A stretch of DNA of 44,050 nt. Origin: Thermoplasmata archaeon. GTDB lineage: Archaea > Thermoplasmatota > Penumbrarchaeia > JAEHCK01 > GCA-020356005. Location: contig CP070629.1 in the NCBI GenBank assembly GCA_020356005.1, forward strand, positions 1,091,984 to 1,136,033, given 5' to 3'. The notes under the pieces are model-generated. The model worked only from the letters and a program-made list of their open reading frames with translations, was not told the origin of the DNA and did no database searches. Both the position numbers and the translations under genes were made by a program. This document shows, piece after piece, positions 25,605-34,197 of the stretch (positions within the stretch are counted from its first letter, which is position 1; each line of letters begins with the position of its first letter).

Positions 25605-27251
25605 ATGCCTAGATGCCCACAATGCGGGGGAAGTATTGATTTTGATGATGATTTTTGCTTTGCCTGTGGCGCCATTATAACCCCCTCAGAACCGCCGCCG
25701 CCACGTCACAGATCTTCCCGGCCGCCGCGCAGGCCTCGATCCCATCACGAAGGCCATGCGGCTGCAGGTGCACATGCAGGTGCGGCGGGATACGAAGGGT
25801 ACCCACGAAGCAGCGATCCTTATTATAACGACTACCCCGATGAACCGCGTGTAACCCGCATCGAGCGCAGACCACCCTCCCGCAAAAGTACAACCCCGCC
25901 CCCGCAGAGGAGTGAAGGTGGGGGTGGAAAAGCAATTGCGGCTGTGATTGTAGCGATTATTGTTATTCTTTTATTATTGGCGGCCCTTCAGATGGGGTTG
26001 CTGCCATGGTTAAGTGAACAAGGCGATGACCTGGATTTACCAACCTCGCCCTTTTACCGCGAATACCCGGAGGGGGCGGAATTCAAATTTGACAGGACTG
26101 TTGTCGTTTCTACATTAGATAGCCTTCGCTCCCGACAGAGCGGTGAATTCAGCTATACCGTCAAAATAGCGCAGCCCATGGACATAAACGATGGATCTGT
26201 ATTTGTTCAGGATACATTGAATATATCTACAAGAACCACTCCTACGGAGGGTACGCCTGATATAACAACGCAGTGGAACAACATGTTGATATGGGAGGAT
26301 TCCATTACCAGCGGTTCTGATTCCATTACTGTGAATTTCCATGTCCAAACCGTAACGAAGGACTGGATAGGCGAATACGATCTTGACGGCTCCATATCAG
26401 GAACGGTGGATGAGATCAACGAGACCTGGAAGAACAGGTATAATTCAGACGAATGGTATGTAGATATAGATACAGACGGTGAGCTGGACCCGGAGGACGA
26501 CATTGACGGTGACGGCCAGTGGGATTACCGCATAGAGCCTACCAATCCCGATATACGACAACTTTCTGCTGAACTGACCGAGGGCAAAACCAATGTATTC
26601 GATAAGCTAAAGGCAATCTATGAATATCTCATCAGCGACGAGATTCTCGATTACGAAACCATCCGCGGCGGGGGGCTGCCCAAGGCCTGCACCCAAACCC
26701 TGGATGAACGCAAGGGCGATTGCGACGATTACTCCATTCTGTTTATATCATTAGCCCGTGCTGCAGATATACCGGGACGATTGTCACTGGGATTGTTGTA
26801 TGATCCGGATAACGATGATTGGATCGGGCACGGATGGGCTGAAGTGTATGTTCCCATAAAAAGCGGCGGCGCTTTACTGGGCACAGTGGATGTGGTGAAC
26901 AAGCAGTTCATGCTGAGGGATCCCTATCGCGTTACTGACTGGATCGACACGGGCACCGATATTATTTACAACGGTGAATATGTTAACAACCTTGACTTTT
27001 ATTACTATTCATTTACATACCGCGGCCCCGGCAAAAAGGTTTCGGATGAGTACGAGACACAATTGTACAGACCCATAGGCGATAAAATAAGAGTTGAGCT
27101 GAGCGAAGCGGAGCGAACGGGTCAACCCGGCGGTGAGAGTGATACCGAATACGGGTTCCTACCAGGCTTTGAAGGTATAGCCGTTATTGTCGCGATAACT
27201 TTTATGTTGGGTATGTTTTATTATAATGATAAAGTCCGGAAATTGAAATGA
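25605..27251 (+). CDS. zinc-ribbon, transglutaminase-like surface protein with PGF-CTERM-like tail
   Basis: 548 residues. An N-terminal zinc ribbon (Cys4, Cys7, Cys18, Cys21) is followed by a Pro/Arg/His-rich segment and a membrane helix (about 109-135). The outer part holds a transglutaminase-like cysteine-protease fold with Cys373 in RKGDCDDYS, His409 in GHGWAEVYV and an Asp in VDVVNKQ or RDPYR as the third residue. An acidic calcium-like loop (DTDGELDPEDDIDGDGQWD) lies at about 289-307. The C-terminus reads LPGFEGIAVIVA and ends in KVRKLK, like a PGF-CTERM signal. The zinc ribbon would lie inside the cell and the enzyme outside. A TTG at 25596 is in frame, but ATG 25605 opens straight into the zinc ribbon. 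It probably cross-links or cuts proteins at the surface. Confidence 0.83.
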   Translation: MPRCPQCGGSIDFDDDFCFACGAIITPSEPPPPRHRSSRPPRRPRSHHEGHAAAGAHAGAAGYEGYPRSSDPYYNDYPDEPRVTRIERRPPSRKSTTPPPQRSEGGGGKAIAAVIVAIIVILLLLAALQMGLLPWLSEQGDDLDLPTSPFYREYPEGAEFKFDRTVVVSTLDSLRSRQSGEFSYTVKIAQPMDINDGSVFVQDTLNISTRTTPTEGTPDITTQWNNMLIWEDSITSGSDSITVNFHVQTVTKDWIGEYDLDGSISGTVDEINETWKNRYNSDEWYVDIDTDGELDPEDDIDGDGQWDYRIEPTNPDIRQLSAELTEGKTNVFDKLKAIYEYLISDEILDYETIRGGGLPKACTQTLDERKGDCDDYSILFISLARAADIPGRLSLGLLYDPDNDDWIGHGWAEVYVPIKSGGALLGTVDVVNKQFMLRDPYRVTDWIDTGTDIIYNGEYVNNLDFYYYSFTYRGPGKKVSDEYETQLYRPIGDKIRVELSEAERTGQPGGESDTEYGFLPGFEGIAVIVAITFMLGMFYYNDKVRKLK

Positions 27252-27599
27252 TAAGTAATTAATCCAGATTTTTTTTCGATTTTATATTGATTTTTAAAGC
27301 TACAGGAGGTGCGGCTCTCGGTGGCGTCTCCGAGGGGCGTAACGTCTTAAGGTGGCGAAGAGCGTTAGATCAATTGCACTAAGCCGCATGCTGCATGATG
27401 CAATGAACGTTTTTAATCTAATTGATTTTTATCAACCCCCATCCCGAGGCCCGATACCCCAGTCCCGAGTAAACTCACCATTCAAGCAAATGAGCGAAGC
27501 TCGCTTGCGTTCTCACCATTCACCACTTTTATAAGCTTCAATACATCAATTATTTAAACTAGTGAGGCCATTTCAAAATCCATTCAAGAGCGTAGTATA
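27252..27599. repeat. intergenic word-like repeats
   Basis: GAGGGGCGTAACGTCTTAAGG-like and GTGGCGAAGAGCGTTAG words (27300-27370) resemble those at 1205-1350. GATACCCCAGTCCCGAGT and GCGAAGCTCGCTTGCG words fill the rest. A short AT-rich segment before 27600 probably holds the promoter of the next gene. No gene is supported. Confidence 0.45.
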
Positions 27600-27818
27600 A
27601 TGGGTTTCGATAATCTTAGTGAGATAGATAAAAAAGTCTATGAATATATTAAAACAGGTGACTTCCAGAAAAATAAATGGTCGACACCTGTAGCTGCCAA
27701 GAAGCTTGGTTTGAAAGAAGACGAGGTCTACAGCGCTCTTGTTAATCTGGCGAAGCATATCAAAGATAATATCTGGATTTATTATGAGGACGGTGGAATA
27801 AGGGTTGTAGCGGAATAA
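27600..27818 (+). CDS. small winged-helix-like protein
   Basis: 72 residues forming three helices and a short beta-wing: KKVYEYIKTG, then STPVAAKKLGLKEDEVYSALVNLAKHI (turn and recognition helix), then IWIYYEDGGIRVV as the wing. The spacing matches small archaeal winged-helix regulators that bind DNA. There are no obvious ligand-binding additions. It starts at an ATG after AT-rich sequence resembling a TATA region (about 27550). The neighbours (a surface transglutaminase and L10e) do not indicate a regulon. It could also be a protein-interaction helix bundle. Confidence 0.7.
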   Translation: MGFDNLSEIDKKVYEYIKTGDFQKNKWSTPVAAKKLGLKEDEVYSALVNLAKHIKDNIWIYYEDGGIRVVAE

Positions 27819-28330
27819 TCCCATTTTTTTAAAAGACGAAGGAAGAATGGACGATACGCGATAGAATTCTTCGAATTCAATCTTGGTCCCAAAACCCATT
27901 ATTAATAATTTAAGTGACTTTTGGAACGACGAGGGGACTATAAACGTCTTTTTTAAAAGCGAAATAGGAAAGAGGAAAAGCGTAGAAGGGTCCGGGGTAC
28001 AGAGGATGGGGGTGAAAAATCCACCGCAAAGGTTTGGTAAATAAACAATATTTTGGATTTTTTACCCAGATGAGTTTCGTTTTTATGCAATATAATATTT
28101 AGAAAGTCATCGTCTAAAATTGTTATAAAGTATGGTCCAGGGAGCTTTTAGTCGATTAATATTACCCTTGACTCTTCGACTCTAAGACTACAGGACTCCC
28201 AGACTCTTTTATGGTTTTGACTCCCGACTCTCGACACTTGGACTCTTAGACTCAAGTTACTTTCGACCCTCTTCTTTCGCACGTCATCTCTCCCGAAGGG
28301 AAGTCTTTCCGAAAGCAAAATAAAATCAGC
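27819..28330. repeat. spacer with GACTCTNAGACTC-type words
   Basis: Bases 28165-28260 are made of GACTCTTCGACTCTAAGACT and GACTCCCGACTCTCGACAC words, a family not seen elsewhere in the window. Around 28290-28315 there is TCCCGAAGGGA. The first half (27819-28160) is AT-rich without clear repeats. It lies between convergent genes. No gene is seen. Confidence 0.45.
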
Positions 28331-28849
28331 TCAGGTTTCTTCAACTTCACCGTAATCCAGCACAACGGTGCACGGCGTGGGGAGCTTCATACTGGCGCGC
28401 CTGAGCGCGTTTTTAGCTGTCAGGTAGTGTGGTTTTGTGGTACGGATCGATATAAGTTTCTGGCCGGGTTTGATGCGCGCGGCGGTACCCACGGCTTTGC
28501 CGAACGACTTGCGCATTCCCTGTGAGACACGGTCCGCTCCTGCCCCCGTGGCCTGCTTATTCTCACGCAGCACAACATGTGGATGTATCCGGATTTTCAA
28601 GTGGAAACCCAGGGTGCCGGCTTTTTTGGTCATATGGCGGTTAGCTGCTATGCGGGCAGACTCCAGGGCCGTATGCCGGATCTGACACTGCTCTTTGGCT
28701 ATCAGGGATACCATAATAGAAAATTCGCCCTTTTTATGACCTAAATCAAATTGTGTTATACGCGAAGCTGGTACACCGCCCATATATTCACGGCGCGTGT
28801 TTGCCTGACCTCGTATTTCGCGATACATGCAGTTGGGTTTGCGAGACAT
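28331..28849 (-). CDS. rpl10e: ribosomal protein L10e (uL16)
   Basis: A large-subunit ribosomal protein, the archaeal/eukaryotic version of bacterial L16. The N-terminus MSRKPNCMYREIRGQANTRREY is typical. So are FDLGHKKGEFSIMVSLI, LRENKQATGAGADRVSQGMR and ARIKPGQKLISIRT. ATG 28849 gives 172 residues and matches the family start. An upstream ATG at 28858 would add only three residues, and GGGGATGG lies at the right distance for 28849. The gene stands alone, with AT-rich sequence before it. Confidence 0.95.
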   Translation of the reverse strand: MSRKPNCMYREIRGQANTRREYMGGVPASRITQFDLGHKKGEFSIMVSLIAKEQCQIRHTALESARIAANRHMTKKAGTLGFHLKIRIHPHVVLRENKQATGAGADRVSQGMRKSFGKAVGTAARIKPGQKLISIRTTKPHYLTAKNALRRASMKLPTPCTVVLDYGEVEET

Positions 28850-29025
28850 AATAACCATCCCCGGTTAATATTATCTGAATATATATTAAATTTAATTGTT
28901 AATTTTTTAAGTGAGCCCCGAAATTAATGTTCAGGTTTATAAATATTATCTTTGATTTATTGCTTTTTTTATATTATAGAAATATTAAGTGTTCTCGACA
29001 GGCAAGAACGGTAAAATCCAATAAC

Positions 29026-29035
29026 CTTTAAATAC
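29026..29035 (+). promoter_or_regulatory. TATA-like promoter of the beta-helix protein
   Basis: AACCTTTAAATAC at 29023-29035 matches an archaeal BRE/TATA pair. Transcription is expected near 29056, leaving a leader with GAGGT seven bases before ATG 29101. Confidence 0.45.
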
Positions 29036-29100
29036 TTATTAAAAGTAACATAAATATACTGCAGGACCTCAAGTTCGTTTATTCTTCAGAGGTATTTTAC

Positions 29101-31455
29101 ATGGCAAGGGCAATATTCAAAATCTATTCAGTTTTTGTTGTAACCGCCCTTTTGTTCACTACAATTCTTTCGATTAATACTGGAGTGGACAATGTAGAGA
29201 TGGATGGCTCCGGCGAGCCAATACAAGCCGGCCCCACTGAGCCTAATTACGGCACCTCAACCCAAGAATTTGAATCGGATATCCCCGGGACATTTGTCGC
29301 CTCTACCCGCGCGGAAAATAAAACAGATTATACAATATCGGACAAAACGATAATCGAGAATCTGGAGTGGGTTATTGATCGATTAGTTTACGTGGAGGAT
29401 GGGGGTGAATTGATTATTATCAACTCATCGGTTCTTATGGATACTTCCGAAGATGTGCTTTTTATTTATGTATATCCCGGCGGTAAACTAACAATATCCA
29501 ATTCCAGTATCGGCCTGGCAGAGCCATCGACGTCATCCATTAATGGTTACGCGCTTATTGTCGAAGGCGAAATCGTCATGGAAAACTCTTCAATGTCTTA
29601 CAGCGGTTACACGAACCTGGACCGCATTAATAAATTATTATTCGATGGATTTTATATTGAACGAGGATCTGCATATTTCAACAATATCAGTTTCAATGCC
29701 AACAATAATATCAGGATTCATAATTCTACTTTGATTTTAAATGATACTTCAATCACTAATAACAATAACGGCCTAATACTCTACCAGACGAATTTTACCA
29801 TTGATAACTGCACTTTTAAGAATAATAATGTAGATTTAGCTGTGGATTTTTCTAACGATTTTGAAATTTTAAATTCGGTTTTCAGTCACGATGACGAGTA
29901 TATTTATTTAAATAAGGAATATACAATGGGAATAGATTTGTTTGGCTGTTCCGGAACGATATATAACTGCTACATCTACAGCAAACACACGGGCCTTGAG
30001 GTAAATGGTGGTACCCTCGAGATCAATAACAGTCTTTTCTATTTCAACACCCGCGAGATTACAGCTTATGAATGCACTGTGGATATATACAATACAACCA
30101 TCGACAATCCCTATGCAAGCGATTATTTTACTTTTAATGAAGTGATTCTGAATGAGTGGGGCATCTACGGAATGAATACCGATATGTATGTTTATAATTT
30201 AACGTTGAACAATTGTTCCAACGGGCTAGCATATTCCATATCGAACATTTATATATCCAACAGCACGCTGACGAATTCTAATGCGGGCTTGAACTGCGAA
30301 TTCTCACACCTTGAGGCTGATAACCTCACCTTGACGGGTAATGACCGAGGTGCCGAGGTCTGGTTTTCAACCGCCAATATATCCAACTGCCAGATCTCGG
30401 ATAATACCATCGGTATTACGAGTTACTATACGGACACAATGCTGGATTCCAATCGTATAATAAACAACACCGCCTGGGGTATCGTAACGCCCTGGTATAT
30501 TAAAGATATAGAATTTGTAGGTGATAACTTCCCCATACCGGCAGGCTGGAGCACGGATCAGCCCACCAACGGCAATGGTAATTTAGTACTGATCAGGGAG
30601 TTATATGTTGAGATAAAAGATCTGTATAACAATCCGCTGGGCAATGTAAAAATAGATGTGGAATCCGACTGCGAAAAATATTACGGCGACGATGATATCC
30701 TCTATAAGGTTGATAACCCAACAACCGATCCCAGCGGCTGGTGTCACCTGGGCTGGCTGATAGAATATGTCATCATCACCGGCTATGATAGAGTTTACTG
30801 CGGCGATTACACAATAACTGCCTCGTATATGCTTGATGAAAAGCTTGAAATTAAAAATTCTACGGTCATCAACCTGAAGGATTTCTACGATTATAAAATT
30901 CATATGCAGCTGGCGCTGCCAAATTTCTATCTTGATGAATCCGAGTTTAAACTTTCGCACAGCTCTATTTCTGCAGGCGAGACGCTTACTGTAACAACTG
31001 TGATTCATTACATGGGCCAGGGTAATCTGGATTTCTCAGGTGTCGAGGTGAAATTTTATGTTGACTTCGTAGAGATCCAGAGTGTTAAAGTCGAGGGGCT
31101 TTCCAAAGATAAGACCAGCCAGGAGTTAACTTTCACCTGGGAGGCAGAAACGGGAGTGCCCATGGAAAAGAAGGTAGGGCAGAGAATGGTACAGGTGTCA
31201 ATAGACATTCCGGAATCGTGGGAATATCAAAAGGGCAATATAAGTTATAGAAACGACAACTCCCTTTCGAAATCTATCGATATAAATATCGAGGAGGAGG
31301 ACGAAGGGTGGGTGTTGACTTTGGATGAGGAAGGTGTTGCTGCATTTGTTTGCGTTATTTTTATCATTATCAACATAATCGTTTTTGTCGCTGTATGGAG
31401 ACGATATAAGAAAAAGAGGAAAGAGAAGAAAGCTAAAGAGGATGAGGAGGAATAA
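29101..31455 (+). CDS. membrane-anchored parallel beta-helix surface protein
   Basis: 784 residues. A signal peptide (about 1-24) is followed by a long right-handed beta-helix region (about 90-490), with the repeating pattern of NosD/pectate-lyase-like folds: short strands and Asn ladders such as ISNSTLTNSNAGL, NCTFKNNN and ITGN-like units. A beta-sandwich with a CARDB-like pattern follows (about 620-720), then one membrane helix (about 734-758) and a highly charged cytoplasmic tail (RRYKKKRKEKKAKEDEEE). Many N-x-S/T sites suggest glycosylation. Such proteins usually act as adhesins or polysaccharide-binding proteins. It resembles the truncated gene at the right end of the window in its start (DYTISD- and YIND-type segments) and repeat style. 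The base composition is more AT-rich than the adjacent metabolic genes. Confidence 0.85.
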   Translation: MARAIFKIYSVFVVTALLFTTILSINTGVDNVEMDGSGEPIQAGPTEPNYGTSTQEFESDIPGTFVASTRAENKTDYTISDKTIIENLEWVIDRLVYVEDGGELIIINSSVLMDTSEDVLFIYVYPGGKLTISNSSIGLAEPSTSSINGYALIVEGEIVMENSSMSYSGYTNLDRINKLLFDGFYIERGSAYFNNISFNANNNIRIHNSTLILNDTSITNNNNGLILYQTNFTIDNCTFKNNNVDLAVDFSNDFEILNSVFSHDDEYIYLNKEYTMGIDLFGCSGTIYNCYIYSKHTGLEVNGGTLEINNSLFYFNTREITAYECTVDIYNTTIDNPYASDYFTFNEVILNEWGIYGMNTDMYVYNLTLNNCSNGLAYSISNIYISNSTLTNSNAGLNCEFSHLEADNLTLTGNDRGAEVWFSTANISNCQISDNTIGITSYYTDTMLDSNRIINNTAWGIVTPWYIKDIEFVGDNFPIPAGWSTDQPTNGNGNLVLIRELYVEIKDLYNNPLGNVKIDVESDCEKYYGDDDILYKVDNPTTDPSGWCHLGWLIEYVIITGYDRVYCGDYTITASYMLDEKLEIKNSTVINLKDFYDYKIHMQLALPNFYLDESEFKLSHSSISAGETLTVTTVIHYMGQGNLDFSGVEVKFYVDFVEIQSVKVEGLSKDKTSQELTFTWEAETGVPMEKKVGQRMVQVSIDIPESWEYQKGNISYRNDNSLSKSIDINIEEEDEGWVLTLDEEGVAAFVCVIFIIINIIVFVAVWRRYKKKRKEKKAKEDEEE

Positions 31456-31527
31456 GAATCGGGGCTCGGGGCTGGCATTCGTCTTTCGCAACTCGCTACT
31501 CGTCTTTCTGATATCAATTGAAAATCG
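31456..31527. repeat. short word-like repeat between convergent genes
   Basis: GGGGCTCGGGGCTGGC and CTTTCGCAACTCGCTACTCG words, ending in CTGATATCAATTG, fill the gap between the beta-helix and RNase P protein genes. The second half matches 24610-24655. Confidence 0.5.
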
Positions 31528-31890
31528 CTATAATGATTTCAAAGATCTTCTCATTAACTTACCGCAGTTACGGCAGTGGACGATAATGATTTTATTCCTA
31601 ACCCTGATATCGGCTGTCCGGCCCGGGTGGAGGTACGCGTAGCAGTGTTTGCAGTAGCGGCGCTTGTATTTCAGTGGTATGCGTACGTTGTACCGCATAC
31701 CGATCTTTCGCGCGAGCTCTACATAGCGGTCGAGGCGCTGATATTTGCCGGCTGCGCGCTGGGTTTCGGCGAACTGGAAAAGCAGTTCAATGCGCTCGTT
31801 GGCGATTATTATCATGTTTTTTGTTCGCCGGCCGCGCCGCCCCCGGCTCTTGCCCCTTTTTTCATTTTTACCCGAGCTGGTATCAGTCAT
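31528..31890 (-). CDS. rnp4: RNase P protein component 4 (Rpp21/Rpr2)
   Basis: A protein subunit of archaeal RNase P, which matures the 5' ends of tRNAs. The helix ANERIELLFQFAE, then RYVELARKIGMRYNVRIPLKYKRRYCKHC, and the zinc ribbon (Cys80, Cys83, Cys106, Cys109) are typical of the Rpp21 family. A basic N-terminal tail (RGRRGRRTK) precedes the core. The 120-residue length is usual. It starts at ATG 31890. The first 25 residues are low-complexity, so the exact start is less sure. Confidence 0.93.
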   Translation of the reverse strand: MTDTSSGKNEKRGKSRGRRGRRTKNMIIIANERIELLFQFAETQRAAGKYQRLDRYVELARKIGMRYNVRIPLKYKRRYCKHCYAYLHPGRTADIRVRNKIIIVHCRNCGKLMRRSLKSL

Positions 31891-31939
31891 AATACTAGGT
31901 AATAGGGAACTGCTATTTTTAGATTTTATTTCGAATATA

Positions 31940-32030
31940 GTAGGCGCTAGGCGCTAGAGAGGAGGCGCGAGGGCAATTATAATCAATAAAATCACCCTAG
32001 CGCCTATCCTCTAGTCTCTAGCGCCTGTTG
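31940..32030. repeat. dispersed GCGCTAGG repeat arranged as a hairpin, second 36-bp copy
   Basis: TAGGCGCTAGGCGCTAGAGA at 31941-31960 is the near-reverse complement of CTAGTCTCTAGCGCCT at 32011-32026. The 36-bp part at 31991-32026 is the repeat shared with 548-583 at one mismatch. It lies between the divergent rnp4 and the end of moeA. Confidence 0.65.
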
Positions 32031-32044
32031 TAATCGATATTGAA

Positions 32045-33256
32045 TCAAAAATAATATATTACAACCTCCGCCCCTTCCTCCAGATATTCTGTATTCGCCG
32101 AAATCTCGATATAGCCCGAGGCGAAGCTCATGGAGGTTATCGCTCCCGATTCCTTGAAGGCGGGGTATGCTACTCCGTCTTCAACTCTTACGGTGTATAT
32201 CTGGTGCCTGCCGATGGTGGAGGTTATATTTGTTGACAGCACCGCTTTACCGGTCCTGGGCTCCATAGGCAGCCTGGCCATTTTCCGCACGGAGGGCAGC
32301 AGCAGCACATAAGCATTCGTGAGGCACGAGGTGGGGTACCCCGGCATACCGAACACCATGGTATTACCGACGATACCGCATATGGTGGGTTTGCCGGGCT
32401 TCAGGGCAATACCGTGGAACAACAGCGTACCCAGTTCCGCCACCACCTCGAAGATAAGATCGCGCTCGCCGACGCTGCTGCCGCCTGAAAAAACGGCATA
32501 ATCGTACTCGCTGGCGCGCTCGATACTGCCTTTGAGCTCCTCCCTGGAATCCCCTGTAATCTCCATAACCTTGACCTCTGCGCCTGAGGCCTGCAGGAGC
32601 GAGGTCAGAGTGTATGAGTTGATATCGTATACTTTTCCATATTGCAGCTTTGTTCCCGGGGGCACGACCTCGTCGCCGGTGGGAAACACCATAACCTTTG
32701 GTCTTGAATAAACCTCAACGGACTCAAAACCAAGTGCTGCCAGAACGCCGATCCGGGGTGGTGTAAGCAGTACACCTGCGTATAGTACTTCCGTGCCCTT
32801 TTGAATATCGGAATCCTGCTCCGAAACATTTGCACCTGGATAGACCGGTTTATAGATGCTGACATCATCGCCCTCAACCGAGGTCTCTTCCACCATAACC
32901 ACGGCATCAGCACCCTCCGGCATGGGCGCGCCCGTGGCGATCTGGATGCAAGAACCGCTCACCACCTTATCCTCTGGTTTTTTCCCTGCGAAGATCTTTC
33001 CTTTCATTGCTAGGTGTTTCGGGTCGGTCCGTGCGGCCCCGAAGGTGTCTTCGGCTACCACTGCATACCCGTCCATTGCCGCGCGCCGAAAGCCCGGCAC
33101 ATCCAGGGGCGCCTTCACCGTTGCGGCCAGCACGCGCCCCTCCGCCTCACGTACCGGTACCTTTTCCGTTACACTTATTTCTCGAGTGTTCTCCATTATT
33201 GTTTTCTTGGCCGTCTCGAAGTCCATGAGTTCCTTGAACGGCCGCATGGCGCTCAT
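32045..33256 (-). CDS. moeA: molybdopterin molybdenumtransferase MoeA
   Basis: Inserts molybdenum (or tungsten) into adenylated molybdopterin. 403 residues with the four usual domains: FRRAAMDGYAVVAEDT, ATGAPMPEGADAVVMVE, the MoaB-like fold with VFPTGDEVV and VFSGGSSVGERD, GMPGYPTSC, and the C-terminal beta-barrel. The frame runs upstream to 33346, but the ATG at 33256 overlaps the moaB stop (ATGA) and follows GGGAGG at seven bases. The upstream 30 residues are in moaB sequence and are not expected. It is the last gene of moaA-moaC-moaB-moeA. Confidence 0.93.
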   Translation of the reverse strand: MSAMRPFKELMDFETAKKTIMENTREISVTEKVPVREAEGRVLAATVKAPLDVPGFRRAAMDGYAVVAEDTFGAARTDPKHLAMKGKIFAGKKPEDKVVSGSCIQIATGAPMPEGADAVVMVEETSVEGDDVSIYKPVYPGANVSEQDSDIQKGTEVLYAGVLLTPPRIGVLAALGFESVEVYSRPKVMVFPTGDEVVPPGTKLQYGKVYDINSYTLTSLLQASGAEVKVMEITGDSREELKGSIERASEYDYAVFSGGSSVGERDLIFEVVAELGTLLFHGIALKPGKPTICGIVGNTMVFGMPGYPTSCLTNAYVLLLPSVRKMARLPMEPRTGKAVLSTNITSTIGRHQIYTVRVEDGVAYPAFKESGAITSMSFASGYIEISANTEYLEEGAEVVIYYF

Positions 33257-33756
33257 CGGTTGGCCTCCCAGATGATGTGCCCGCACTCCTCCAGTATCAG
33301 CTTCTCCATTGCCAGCTTCACCGCACCTATGGAGCCGGGTATACAAAACACCGCTTTACCGTCAATTACACCTGCAGTTGCACGGCTCATTATCGCTGCA
33401 CTGCCGATCTCCTTCATGCTCAACACCCTGAAGATCTCGCCGAAGCCTGTAAGTTCCTTGTGCAGCATCGGTTTGATGGTCTCTACCGTTACGTCTCTGT
33501 GCGAAATACCCGTTCCGCCGCATAAAATCACAACGGAGACCTCGGTTCCGCCCAGCACGCGGTACGTTTCCGAATAAATCTCGTTCTTATCGTCCTTTAC
33601 AATATCATAGCTCACGACCCGGTGCCCGGCTTTCTCGACCAGCTCTTTTATCAAAGCACCGGAACTGTCGGTCTCAACGGTTTTGCTGTCACTTACCGTA
33701 ACGATCGCAAAACCGAGATTTTCCACTTTTTGCTTCTTATGCTCTTCGGCACCCAA
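33253..33756 (-). CDS. moaB: molybdopterin adenylyltransferase-like MoaB
   Basis: Adenylates molybdopterin before metal insertion. The MoaB/MogA fold is shown by FAIVTVSDSKTVETDSSG, ILCGGTGISHRDVTVETI and the late FCIPGSIGAVKLAMEKLI. The frame has two TTG starts. TTG 33756 lies six bases after GGAGGT, while TTG 33762 touches it, so I use 33756 (167 residues). The reading frame overlaps the moaC stop, and the stop overlaps moeA by four bases. Confidence 0.92.
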   Translation of the reverse strand: MGAEEHKKQKVENLGFAIVTVSDSKTVETDSSGALIKELVEKAGHRVVSYDIVKDDKNEIYSETYRVLGGTEVSVVILCGGTGISHRDVTVETIKPMLHKELTGFGEIFRVLSMKEIGSAAIMSRATAGVIDGKAVFCIPGSIGAVKLAMEKLILEECGHIIWEANR

Positions 33757-33758
33757 AT

Positions 33759-34196
33759 TCAAACCTCCTCTTTTTGCTTCTTTATTACTCTTACTTCGTT
33801 AATAACAGTAAACGGATACTGTCCTGCTTCGTCCTTTTCCAGATACTTTACCATGTCCCAAACCGTAAGCAGTGCAGTGGTCACACCCACAAGCGCTTCC
33901 ATTTCCACGCCGGTTTTGTAATCCGCACCTACCTTGCACTTGCAGATTACATCGGTATCCTTGATCTCAAAGCTCACCTCCGCTCCGGTTATGGGGATCG
34001 GGTGGCAGTGCGGGATCTGCATGAAGGTCGTCTTTATACCCGTCAGCGCTGCCGCCTCCGCCGTTTTGAACGGGTCGCCTTTTTTGATCTCACTCGCTTT
34101 GATTGCCTCTATTGTCGCCTCCTTGAGCTTCAGGTGACCCTGGGCTTCGGCGGTCCTCCCCACCACTTTCTTATCTGACACATCTATCATTCCCAA
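33759..34196 (-). CDS. moaC: cyclic pyranopterin monophosphate synthase MoaC
   Basis: Turns the MoaA product into cyclic pyranopterin monophosphate. The order is typical: MIDVSDKKVVGRTAEA, AAALTGIKTTFMQIPHCHPIPIT, TGVEMEALVGVTTALLTVWDMVKYLEKD. TTG 34196 has GGAGG seven bases upstream. ATG 34190, two codons later, is the other candidate and gives the most familiar N-terminus. It follows the moaA stop by one base. Confidence 0.95.
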   Translation of the reverse strand: MGMIDVSDKKVVGRTAEAQGHLKLKEATIEAIKASEIKKGDPFKTAEAAALTGIKTTFMQIPHCHPIPITGAEVSFEIKDTDVICKCKVGADYKTGVEMEALVGVTTALLTVWDMVKYLEKDEAGQYPFTVINEVRVIKKQKEEV

Positions 34197-34197
34197 A

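Noticed and set aside
27352-27534. 60-codon plus-strand frame
   Set aside because: It lies wholly in word-repeat sequence and has no protein-like pattern.
31576-31902. 108-codon plus-strand frame opposite rnp4
   Set aside because: The minus strand encodes a clear Rpp21 protein with four zinc cysteines. The plus frame is its shadow.
33257-33346. Longer moeA start at the upstream end of the frame
   Set aside because: The extension lies inside moaB, is unlike MoeA N-termini, and the ATGA overlap with GGGAGG upstream explains the start at 33256.
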